From DATLHO01 sp035539855 (GTDB lineage Bacteria > Bacteroidota > Ignavibacteria > OLB7), in NCBI GenBank assembly GCA_035539855.1, contig DATLHO010000046.1, positions 1 to 64,000 on the forward strand: a stretch of 64,000 bases of DNA, read 5' to 3'. Below are positions 19,201 through 26,955 of this stretch, piece by piece (the stretch's first letter is position 1; each line of letters begins with the position of its first letter). Both the position numbers and the translations under genes were made by a program. Below the pieces are notes generated by a model. The model searched no databases. It saw nothing but the letters and a program-made list of their open reading frames with translations, and was not told where the DNA came from.

Positions 19201-20209
19201 GCCGACCTTCGGCTGCGCTCCCGGCGACGGTCGACTGAGCGTCGTCAACCGCTCGCCTGTCGGCGTGATGCTCGCGAGCGTCGCGATCGTTCCCACCGGC
19301 ACATTCGTGCAGGAGCCCCCCGTGCCGCTGCCCGCGCGCATCGAGGCCGGCGCCACGCTCGACCTGCCGCTGCGATTTCTGCCTCCGGCGCCCGGCGTGC
19401 ACGCGGCGACGGCCGAGCTCGTCGTGCGCGATTCGAGCGGCGGCGGCCTCGAGCGGCGCATCAGCGTCGCGCTGGCGTCGACGACCGAATCGATCGCACT
19501 TCGCGCGCGCATCGATTCGACGCACGGGCTGCCGGGTGAACACGTCACGGCCTCGGTCTGGATGGATGACGGCGACGGCATCGACGAATCGCTCGCGCTC
19601 GCGGCCATCACCGAGCTCGAGATCGCGGTGAGCTGCGACGCGCGCGTCCTGCGGCTCTTGGGCTCATCGACCGATGGCGGCGCGCTCGACGGTTGGGCGC
19701 AGACCGTGCTCGAGCAGAGCGACACGCTCTACCGCGTGCGCCTCACCGGCCCGCGCGCGCTCGCGACCTCCGGTCGGCTTCTGACACTGCTGCTGCGCGG
19801 TCACCTCGGGCCCGTCGTCACGAGCCCTCTGGCGCTCACGGTCACGCCGAGCACCGAGCGTTGCGTCGACGTCGCGAGCTCGCCAGGCCTGTTCCGCCTC
19901 GACTCGATCTGCGGCATGAGCCTGCGAATGATCACGCTGCTCGAGGAGGGGTACGCGCTGCGCGAGGCGCGTCCGAGTCCCACCACGGGATCCACGACCA
20001 TTGCCTTCTCGATCCCCGTCAATGCTCCTCTGCGCATCGAGCTACTGAATGCATCCGGCGCACGAGTCGCGCTGCTCGTCGACGGATCGATGGGTCCCGG
20101 CAGCTTCGAAGTGACGTGGGATGCGTCCGGCGTTGCCTCGGGCGTGTACTACTGCCGGATGCGCTCAGCCGATGTCGAGATCGTTCGCGGTATCGTTGTC
20201 GCGCGATGA
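16244..20209 (+). CDS. Large T9SS-exported protein with IgGFc-binding-like N-terminus
   Basis: 1321 aa from ATG 16244. A signal peptide (about 1-32) ends VRAQS. Residues about 38-460 resemble the IgGFc-binding-type domain often seen in Bacteroidota surface proteins (RRFLVAFPDTIRNLP ... EQWGTTHAVVSLP ... ITSNKPIGVLSGN ... motifs). The middle and C-terminal parts contain successive Ig-like, choice-of-anchor/DUF1573-like domains (SIPVGVVRSTTVTITNRTDV; LGSLVLDSPGDELARASVTI). The last about 80 aa are a T9SS type A domain (EARPSPTTGSTTIAFSIPVN, ELLNASGARVALLVD, GVYYCRM). It is predicted to be displayed at the cell surface in adhesion or structural roles. It diverges from paralogue B across 182 bp. 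Confidence 0.8.
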   Translation: MHITRGRALGRIVIILAVALCALAAPDAVRAQSTAAGRRFLVAFPDTIRNLPMRRVEYFTEPTFYDVASMILFSEDTARVRLRGPRVVIDTVVVPGRSTVIRLDSLQRVFVTTLFGQPSRDLYEITADRDVSLTCYFATTYGAEAFSPLPVEQWGTTHAVVSLPPDSVLHVMTYITQEEDQYGARRSPEQVVVIAALDGTRITFEPEDTLELVPRTTISLDAGEAMQHKFDGWSRPYRPSLGMVGTRITSNKPIGVLSGNARVATGDLPVAPVTRNSIKNPLVEWVRPTAMRGRSFAYRSFGDIAGARTGERLRIIATGPGSTTVTTTAGPWGDRVMRQGSVTDLYLTENDTFDLRSFEIRASGPIEVVAVSGAWTGLGKLSTDPDFPPEILAWSPAMTTLTPHDAWFDRSRFHAPVYPVQLQHNLTIVADAAAELTLDDVPITTMTRVFGSSMQCITMPIAPGDHVVRSRRGRFSGTVSGRARGWEAFRPMGVRPGGGSLDGSNAPAHVATYAENIAVSYAYPLTGTPMPPDSFAVDTARACDSLLVAARTVGLSLIDSSRYQVTIGDSSNVIVRRDSILDGDLHVGWRVVVRPARTDADARAIVTVVDAFGTRRTFVFTYTAAPLAVAPSRVELFSIPVGVVRSTTVTITNRTDVPITIAAIDLANGSSGFALPDAPLRDITLAAGGDYALRVTFVGTEYDSVHRDTILLRGDCLDERIPLMARTTDVVPKPLPVIEGYDWRERWLSSRNACTKNDTVQYTGVVRLQNEGDRAFTVSSAELLESDGGAFALDTSLAAETIRAGESLEPDENGVRSRVQRVVFAPVEERAHRGVYRVITDGGDTLDAVLSGIGIESHIAVDPVALDLGSLVLDSPGDELARASVTISARPTRPLTVRELRLDGSAAIRIDRAGGFVPPDPTDPATWWRLMPGESRVVPIVFAPLDTGFATARLSASGDHARCDDSVAAITAHAYRIEVDVDVALTPTFGCAPGDGRLSVVNRSPVGVMLASVAIVPTGTFVQEPPVPLPARIEAGATLDLPLRFLPPAPGVHAATAELVVRDSSGGGLERRISVALASTTESIALRARIDSTHGLPGEHVTASVWMDDGDGIDESLALAAITELEIAVSCDARVLRLLGSSTDGGALDGWAQTVLEQSDTLYRVRLTGPRALATSGRLLTLLLRGHLGPVVTSPLALTVTPSTERCVDVASSPGLFRLDSICGMSLRMITLLEEGYALREARPSPTTGSTTIAFSIPVNAPLRIELLNASGARVALLVDGSMGPGSFEVTWDASGVASGVYYCRMRSADVEIVRGIVVAR

Positions 20210-21140
20210 CGCTAACGGCAGAAGCAATCCGATACGAACTGCAGACCTGCATCGCCTCGCGCGTCAATTTGAGCCGTACATTGGAGCGTCCTGCCGGTTT
20301 CCCGCACCGACCGAGCGCTGACCAGCCGCGGCGCACGGACCTTTCGGAGTACGAGCATGAACGCAACGCACCCCGTGCGCCGCTCGCCCTCAGCTTCTTC
20401 GCCTGTCGGCGATAAGTATCTCGCTGCCTCGAAGGCTCTTCGAGATCTTCGTCGTCTGCGACCTATTCTGACCCGTGCGGCATCGCACTCGCCGCTCCCT
20501 CTCCCATCTCTGCGCGCGGAACTCGAACGCCGCTTTGGAGTCGCCGTGACGATCTCCGAGGCTGCGCACATCTGCCGTCTCCATCTACCGGAACACCATC
20601 TCCAGTGGCCGTCGTGCGCCGTCCTTTCTGAGGCGGCGAGCGCTCAGTTGACGCCAATCCGACTCCCTTCGATCTTCGCCCACGTAGGCAGTGGCTTCGA
20701 TTGCGCGAGACCTGTGCGAGTCCATCGCCGCACCCTTCGCCGAAGTCCGGCACGTTTCGATCGATCTGGACGAGAATGCGTCGCTTGACGGATGCATCGA
20801 TCGTCGGCCTAGGATCCACTTGTCGAGAGTCTCAGGTCTCCGCGACCACAGCATGCAGATCTTGCATGAGCACGAAAGTGAGCGCGAAACCGAGCAAACG
20901 ATCCGTGCGATGATGTGCTCCGGATTCACTCACCAAAGGTGCGTACGTTTGCAGAATCGCGATCGACAACGGAGTCACCAGCCAGTCATTCGTGGTCTCG
21001 CGATAGTCTGCGCGGGTGCCGTAGCGAGGGCCGGGTCGGCATTTACCGATCCGGTCCAATCGTATCGATGATGTTCCGGACCATGCGCCTTCGACGACGC
21101 ACCGGCCAGCAACGTAGGAAATCACGACCACGGCGGACTT
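20210..21140. other. 931-bp region with decayed or unrecognised coding sequence
   Basis: No clear intact gene. A plus-strand frame at 20357-20788 (143 aa, MNATHPVRRSPSASSPVGDK ...) has a helical middle (LPSLRAELERRFGVAVTISE). A different plus frame from 20691 reads more naturally afterwards (VASIARDLCESIAAPFAEVR ... HSMQILHEHESERETEQ). The two would join by a frameshift near 20687. This may be a degenerate small regulatory gene or chance. A TACATTGG element at 20277-20284 could be its promoter. Confidence 0.3.
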
Positions 21141-23201
21141 ATGCATAGAATCATCGCGCCGCTCGTATTCGCGCTCTCATTCTGCATCGACGATGCCGTC
21201 GCGCAACAGATCGCCGTGCAATGGACCAAGGGCAGTCACGCGTCGACCGAAATCAACGGCATTGCATGGAGCCGTGCGCGCGACGCGCTCTATTCCTGCG
21301 GAAGCGATGGCACCGTAAAGGGGTGGAGCCTCCCCAACAACAGGTTGAACTGGTCGCGCTCGTTCGATACACCTGCGCTCTGCCTCGCACACAGCGAGCT
21401 GCGCGATCTGGTGTTCGTCGGCCTCGACAGAGCCGCCGACGATCAGGTCGTCGGTCTCACTTCGAACGGCGAGACCGCGCTTGCATTGGACGGTCCTGTC
21501 GGAGGCATCATCTCGATTGCGATCTCCGCCAACGGAACGACGGTCGCGGCGGTTGAAGATGGCGGTCGACTGTGGGTGTGGGATGTCGACGCACGTCAAC
21601 CGAGGTTGCCACCCGTTGCAATCGACGATCCGCGCGTGGTTGCGATCACGAGCACCGGCGACACTGCGATTACCGGTGCGACCGATGGCACACTCTCGTT
21701 ATGGAACACCCTCACAGGGTCGTTGATCGAACGCCATTCGTGCGATGCCGGCGTCACAGCGATCGCCGCCACCGATCCGCGCGAAGTCTTCGCGGGTCTC
21801 GTCAGCGGCAGCCTGATGCGATTGTCACTCCAGGATGGCACGCTGCGCCGCGTTGCGGGTCCTGACGTATGGGAGAGACCAACCGGTCCGCTGACCAGCA
21901 TCGCATCGACCCTTCAGGAGTCGCGCTGCCTCGTCGGCACGAGCTATGGAACGGTGCTCATCGTCGACGCGCAATCCGGTGCGCTCGCCGCCGTTCGCGA
22001 GGGCCACGTTATCGACGTCTACGCCATCGCGATCATTGACGACGGTTTCGTTTCCGCCGGACGGGACGGACAATTGTTGCGTTGGAGGCCGGCGGCGGTC
22101 ACGCCCGAAAGCATCATTGAACTCATGGCGCCAGTAGGAGCGTCGAGCTTCAGCAGCGACGGCGCGGCGGTCGTCGTAAACGGTTGGAATCAGTTGACGG
22201 AATTTGCCTCCGCCACCGGCCGCTTTGGCGTCGGGTACGCTGCGGGGTCGGGCTCGGAGCTCGACATCGAGCACGCCAACGCGTCGGAGCGGATTGCGAC
22301 GGCAGGAAGCGATGGATTTATACGCGTGTTCGATCCAGGTGTCGCAACGGCACGCTCGGCACAGGTCGATGCAATTGCGATGTCAGTGAGCTTCTCGCAC
22401 GACGATGCGCTGCTCGCATTCGGCGGTGTGAATGTCGTCGGCTGGTTGCACACCGCCGATCTCACCGATCGCACGGATATCGACGTCGTCGGCCATGGAT
22501 ACGTCACGAGTTTCGCTCCGGCGTCCGATCGTCTTTTGATCGGCGACATGACGGGCATGGTACGGCTCATTGAAGTGCCGTCGGCGCTCGAGCTCGCATC
22601 GTTGCAGGTGCACGGTGACCAGATCACTGCTCTCGTCCCGTTCGGCGATCGCGGCTGGTTGTCGGCGTCTCTCGATGGCAGCGTTCGATTGATAACGTCG
22701 AATCCGCTTCGCGACACGGTCGTCTTCGCGGGCTCGCAGCCGATCTATGCTCTTGCAGGTCACGTTGACGGGTTCTATTTCTTCGGCGGCGGCGACAGTG
22801 CTGTATATGGTTGGATGCCAGACCACCCGGTCAACCGTGTTCTTGAGCTTGGCGGCCTCATTCTGTCGCTTGCGACCTCGAGCTCCGAGAGACGGCTCGC
22901 AATCGGAATGAACGATGCACTGATCATGGCGCGTGTCGACGGCGGAAGCGGCGTCGTCGAGCAGCGAGATCTGCACGACGATGCAGTCGTCATCCGCTCG
23001 ACGCGAGGCGAGACGACGATCAGGCACCGAGAGCATGCGTGCGTGTCGATCTACGACATGTTAGGTCGGCTGCGCATGAGAGCGTTGCCTGACGGTGATC
23101 AGCAACATGTCGTCAGAGATCTCGAGCGCGGCGTCTACGTGTGCGTCGTGTCGGAGCGCCATGACACGCGGTCGGCGCTTTTCCACGTGGATGGTCCCTG
23201 A
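21141..23201 (+). CDS. WD40-type beta-propeller surface protein with T9SS-like C-terminus
   Basis: 686 aa. A signal peptide (about 1-21) ends DAVAQ. The mature region is a run of WD40/YVTN-like repeats, e.g. INGIAWSRARDALYSCGSDG, ISIAISANGTTVAAVEDGG and AITGATDGTLSLWNTLTGS, sufficient for about two seven-bladed propellers. The C-terminal part (ACVSIYDMLGRLRMRALP ... LERGVYVCVVSE) matches the last two strands of the T9SS type A domain, though the usual NP motif is not obvious. It is likely an exported scaffold or ligand-binding protein. No catalytic residues are recognisable. No terminator is seen before the next hairpin cluster. Confidence 0.75.
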   Translation: MHRIIAPLVFALSFCIDDAVAQQIAVQWTKGSHASTEINGIAWSRARDALYSCGSDGTVKGWSLPNNRLNWSRSFDTPALCLAHSELRDLVFVGLDRAADDQVVGLTSNGETALALDGPVGGIISIAISANGTTVAAVEDGGRLWVWDVDARQPRLPPVAIDDPRVVAITSTGDTAITGATDGTLSLWNTLTGSLIERHSCDAGVTAIAATDPREVFAGLVSGSLMRLSLQDGTLRRVAGPDVWERPTGPLTSIASTLQESRCLVGTSYGTVLIVDAQSGALAAVREGHVIDVYAIAIIDDGFVSAGRDGQLLRWRPAAVTPESIIELMAPVGASSFSSDGAAVVVNGWNQLTEFASATGRFGVGYAAGSGSELDIEHANASERIATAGSDGFIRVFDPGVATARSAQVDAIAMSVSFSHDDALLAFGGVNVVGWLHTADLTDRTDIDVVGHGYVTSFAPASDRLLIGDMTGMVRLIEVPSALELASLQVHGDQITALVPFGDRGWLSASLDGSVRLITSNPLRDTVVFAGSQPIYALAGHVDGFYFFGGGDSAVYGWMPDHPVNRVLELGGLILSLATSSSERRLAIGMNDALIMARVDGGSGVVEQRDLHDDAVVIRSTRGETTIRHREHACVSIYDMLGRLRMRALPDGDQQHVVRDLERGVYVCVVSERHDTRSALFHVDGP

Positions 23202-23352
23202 TCACAGGAAACGAGCTGCCAATGACTTTGAGACACTCGGCGAGGAATAAATACGCTGCTACCGGTAGCGCACTGCCACCGCTGTCGCTCGCACTACTCG
23301 GCTGATCGCCATGCCCCATGGATAACCCTCCGCCATGGCTTCCTTCGGGCCG

Positions 23353-23446
23353 CTGCGGGTTTTCCGCAGGCGATGGCTCTTCACTGCTGCCGCGCTCCTG
23401 AGCCTCAGGCTCCTTCGGCTTGTTGATCCAAGCCTCCTCGGGAGGC
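23353..23446. repeat. Cluster of three short hairpins at the 5' edge of a truncated gene
   Basis: Three consecutive stem-loops are visible: CTGCGG/CCGCAG (23353-23369), GAGCC/GGCTC in a CCTGAGCCTCAGG core (near 23400-23415) and GCCTCC/GGAGGC with loop TCG (23432-23446). They end just where homology to a BNR-repeat protein begins. They may be a REP/MITE-like insertion or the remnant of a deletion. Confidence 0.45.
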
Positions 23447-23453
23447 CGCTTCC

Positions 23454-24389
23454 TTGGTGGTCTATCGGACGGTCGACGGTGGGATCACCTGGGCAACGGT
23501 ATTCCACGATTCGGGGTCGGGTCGGGGAGTCGCACTCATGCGCGATGCGACCAGCTCGGGGACAGGTCGAGTCGCATTGACTGGCGAGGGGTTCGTGTAC
23601 CCGTCTGACGGTTCCGGCCAATCGTGGGCAGCGATCGAGGTGCCGGGAGTCAATACGCACGGCAACCCCCTGTATTGGTGGGGTGTGGCTGCGGTCGGTC
23701 GCGCCATTTGGATCTGCGGACCGGAGGATGCCGGGATCAAGCGAAACTTCGATGGTGGGCTGTCTTGGCAGGAACTACCCGCACCCGATGCGCACTGGCG
23801 AGCGATCGCTGCATCCGAAACGGGCACCGTCTTCGCTGCGTCCGACGAGCGCGTCTATCGGACGACCGATGATGGGCTGTCCTGGGAAGTGGCCGACATC
23901 GACAGTGAGCGGTATCCATCTTCAATAACGCAACGCATTGCCCTGCCCGATGACACGGAGGCTCTGATCGCAACTCAACGCCACGTCCTGCGCGTGACCC
24001 GGTCTATGGACATTGTCGACGATGCATTCGACAACGACTCAATGCAGTTCGCTGAGGACCTCGTGTGCCGGGACGGCAGTTGCTGGGTGGTCGACGAGCG
24101 TACGCATCGTGTGCACCGTCGGCGAGACGTTTCCGCAATCCCTCTGCATGGAATGGGAGAGTCAGCGATCGAAGCGAGCTTCGTCCTCGAGGATCGAACG
24201 CTGACCGCTCGATTCGGTCTCCATCATGACGGGATGAGATCGACGATTGCAGACGTCCTCGGACAGATCGTGCTCTCGACATTCATCGCCCCGGGAGAGC
24301 GCCGCTCGGAGACGGACCTGACGGGTCTTGCAGCCAGTGCTTGTCTCGTCAGGGCAGGATCCGCATGCGATCTCATCTGGTTCCGATGA
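23454..24389 (+). pseudogene. BNR/YCF48-type repeat protein, 5'-truncated, with T9SS-like C-terminus
   Basis: 311 aa in frame from a TTG at 23454; a stop lies at 23424-23426. The protein begins abruptly inside a BNR/sortilin-like blade (VVYRTVDGGITWATVFHDSG) and continues with KRNFDGGLSWQELPAP and VYRTTDDGLSWEVADID. It has no signal peptide, although its C-terminus (ARFGLHHDGMRSTIADVLGQ ... SACLVRAGS) resembles a T9SS tail. Family members with such tails are exported, so this copy has lost its N-terminus and is probably non-functional or mis-assembled. A hairpin cluster precedes it and a strong terminator follows at 24426. Confidence 0.65.
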
Positions 24390-24896
24390 CGTGCAAGACC
24401 GGCGCGTTGCCGCCGAAAACGCAAAGAGGCAGTGCCCGGGGATGTGGGCACTGCCTCCGCTGCGTACTGGCGCGCCGGCTTCGACGCGGACGCGGGCTCG
24501 AACGGGGGAGGCTCGGGGCCGCGGTCGGGGGACCAGCAGAACGAAAGTCTGTCCGCCTGCGCGTCGAGGCACGGGTAACAGCGGCCCGTACGACGGCGCG
24601 CGCCGAGCGCATACGACCGCATCGCGGCGTCGATCTGAACCTGGGTAGGGCACCAGGCGCGGGGGGGTACAGTTTCCGCAGAATCGACACGACAGGCGCC
24701 GGCCATCTGGACCAATGGCGTTCGAGGCGCTTCAGGTTGCGGTTGTTGACGCGACGGTGGGGGCAGGCTTTCGCGATCGCCACGCTGGGCGCGACGACGG
24801 ATCTAAGCTAGGATCCGAAAATGATGCGGCGGTGAAACGCTTTATCACAATCGTGATGCGGACAGACGACGGCAGTGGTGCCGATCGCTCACGCGC
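24390..24896. other. 507-bp spacer: terminator, no convincing gene
   Basis: It contains the terminator at 24426-24457. A minus frame ending near 24224 contains Cys-rich stretches (GRCYPCLDAQADRLSFCW) but overlaps the terminator and the preceding gene and has no ribosome binding site. I do not call it. Confidence 0.45.
24426..24457 (+). terminator. Strong hairpin terminator
   Basis: A perfect 12-bp stem (GAGGCAGTGCCC/GGGCACTGCCTC, 8-nt loop) lies 36 bp after the stop of the truncated BNR gene. Confidence 0.75.
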
Positions 24897-26894
24897 TCAT
24901 GATCGAGCGCGTACCGGTAGCGTCACTGTGAACCGACTGCCGGAGCCGGGCTCGCTTTCGACGGTGATCGTTCCGCCGTGCTGCTCGACGATGGTGTGCG
25001 TGATCGCCAGGCCGAGCCCCGTTCCCGCGCCCACGTCCTTTGTCGTGTAGAACGGCTCGAAGATCTTCGCGATCTGCTCGCGGGTCATGCCGCGACCGGT
25101 GTCGGCGATGACGATCGATATCTGCCCGCCGTCCGACGTTCCCTCGATCGAGATCGAGCCGTCGCCGTCGCAGGCGTCGATCGCGTTCGAGAGAATATTC
25201 ATGAACGCCTGATTGATCTGCCCCGGACGGCACTCGACCGGTGGCAGTCCGTCGAGACTCGTCGTCACGGAGACCTGCGTCAGACGCGGCGCCAGCAGTG
25301 CGAGCGTCGACGAGATCCCCTTTGCGAGGTCGGTGGGCTTCAGGTCATCCTCGTCGAGGCGGCTGAACGTGCGCAGACCCCTGACGATCGCCGCGGTACG
25401 CTCGGCGCCCTCCTCGATGCCGCGCAGCAGGCTCTCGACTTCGGCGGCGATCTCCTCGCGCTCGACGTCGTCGAGCTCCGAACCGAGCACCTGCCGAACG
25501 TCGCGGCGCAGCGGGCCGACGCTCGAGCGGATGAAGTTGACGGGGTTGTTGATCTCGTGAGCGATGCCGGCGGTGAGCTGTCCGAGCGATGCCATCTTCT
25601 CGGCGTGAACCAGCTGCGCCTGCGCGCGCTTCAACTCCTCGTGCGCCGACTGCAGCGACGCGTGTGCTTCGGCGAGCTCGACGTGACGCAGTCGCTCAAT
25701 CTCCGCCTCCTTCCTCGCGAGCTCGACCTGCCGGGAGGTCTCGATCTCGGTGACCTGTCGCCGGGTCTCGGCGCTACGCCACTCGTTGCCGATGCGGTGC
25801 ATCTCACGCAGGTGCTCGAGCGCGCCGCGGAAGTCGCCGGAGCGCTCGTAGGTCTCGGCGAGGTAGCCGTGCGCCTTCTCGAGCAGCGGCGGCTTGCCGA
25901 TCTCCTCGGCCAGCGCGAGCATGCGCCGGATGCGCTCGATCGACTCGTCGAACCGGCCGAGCTCGCGGAGCGCCACACCGACGTTCCCTTCGGTGAGAGC
26001 GAGACTCGCGATGTTGCCGAGCGATTCGGCGAGCCGTCCCGACTCGCTGTAATGCTCCAGCGCCGTGTCGTAGCGCCGCAGCCGCATCTCCGCCGTGCCG
26101 AGATTCATCAGGGCCGAGGCGATCAGATCGCTGCTGCCGGACGAGCGCGCCAGGTCGAGCACGCGCGACTGGGTCACGCGCGCCTCCTCGAACTGCTCGA
26201 GGTGCCCGTAAATGATCCCCATGTTCCCGAGGCACCGAAGCATGATGCCGGTGTTCCCGATCGATTCGGCCACGTCGTAACTTCGGCGGTAGCATTCGAG
26301 CGCCCTCGGGTAATCCCCCGTCTGGGCGTGGACGTTGCCGATGTTGCTGCTCGCCGAGGCGGCGCCGGCGTTGTCACCGAGCTCGATCGCGAGCGCCTCC
26401 GCCCGGCGATGCGACTCGATGGCGCCCGCGAGATCACCCATCGACAGCAACGTGTTGCCGAGGCCGAGAAGCGTCTTCATCTCGAGAAACGTCTCGCCCG
26501 TCTCACGGGCCCCGGCCAGCGACGCCTCGTAGAGCCGCTTCGATTCGCCGTACTCGCCGCGTCGCTCGCGGTACGACGCGAGGCCGTTCATCGCGAGGAT
26601 GCGCCAGCGTCGTGCACCGAGCTCCTCGAGGCGCGCGATGACGCGGTCGCCGATGATCGTGATCTCGTCGTCGTGCACGCCCGGTCCGCACAATGCGACC
26701 GCCAGCTCGATGACGTCGACGATCGCCTCATCGCCGTCGCGGCGGGCGCGCTCGTTCAGCCCGGCCGCGGCGTCGAGCAGTAGCCGCGGTTCGCTCTGGC
26801 GCAGATGCCACAGACGCTCGACCGTTGCGGCGAGCGTCTCCTGGCCATCCGCACCGGCAGCGCCGAGCGAAGTGTTCGTGAGTGCTTCGGACAT
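24897..26894 (-). CDS. TPR-repeat sensor histidine kinase
   Basis: 665 aa from ATG 26894; a longer start at 27005 would run into the RND gene. There is no membrane segment, so the kinase is cytoplasmic. Residues about 60-385 are TPR repeats (GLGNTLLSMGDLAGAIESHR; SSNIGNVHAQTGDYPRALEC). A short coiled coil follows, then a HisKA-type helix pair with the phospho-acceptor His446 in AGIAHEINNP and an HATPase domain (N box NILSNAIDACDG, G1 DTGRGM, F box FEPFYTT, G2 GTGLGLAITHTIVEQHGG). It belongs to the ZraS/NtrB-like HisKA group. No cognate response regulator is adjacent. It lies 61 bp downstream of the RND efflux gene on the same strand but has its own TATCTTCG box at 26927. Confidence 0.88.
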   Translation of the reverse strand: MSEALTNTSLGAAGADGQETLAATVERLWHLRQSEPRLLLDAAAGLNERARRDGDEAIVDVIELAVALCGPGVHDDEITIIGDRVIARLEELGARRWRILAMNGLASYRERRGEYGESKRLYEASLAGARETGETFLEMKTLLGLGNTLLSMGDLAGAIESHRRAEALAIELGDNAGAASASSNIGNVHAQTGDYPRALECYRRSYDVAESIGNTGIMLRCLGNMGIIYGHLEQFEEARVTQSRVLDLARSSGSSDLIASALMNLGTAEMRLRRYDTALEHYSESGRLAESLGNIASLALTEGNVGVALRELGRFDESIERIRRMLALAEEIGKPPLLEKAHGYLAETYERSGDFRGALEHLREMHRIGNEWRSAETRRQVTEIETSRQVELARKEAEIERLRHVELAEAHASLQSAHEELKRAQAQLVHAEKMASLGQLTAGIAHEINNPVNFIRSSVGPLRRDVRQVLGSELDDVEREEIAAEVESLLRGIEEGAERTAAIVRGLRTFSRLDEDDLKPTDLAKGISSTLALLAPRLTQVSVTTSLDGLPPVECRPGQINQAFMNILSNAIDACDGDGSISIEGTSDGGQISIVIADTGRGMTREQIAKIFEPFYTTKDVGAGTGLGLAITHTIVEQHGGTITVESEPGSGSRFTVTLPVRARS

Positions 26895-26926
26895 GTCTGG
26901 TTGATCGTTCGGAAGGCAGGGGGTGC

Positions 26927-26934
26927 CGAAGATA
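26927..26934 (-). promoter_or_regulatory. Putative -7 element of the histidine kinase gene
   Basis: The minus strand reads TATCTTCG, 32 bp upstream of ATG 26894. It lies between the RND stop (26956) and the kinase start, so the kinase may be transcribed independently of the pump. Confidence 0.45.
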
Positions 26935-26955
26935 CGGCCCTCGATGCCGGCTGGA

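Noticed and set aside
24224..24715. Cys-containing minus-strand frame (GRCYPCLDAQADRLSFCW)
   Set aside because: It overlaps the end of the BNR gene and its terminator, has no ribosome binding site, and no family is recognised.
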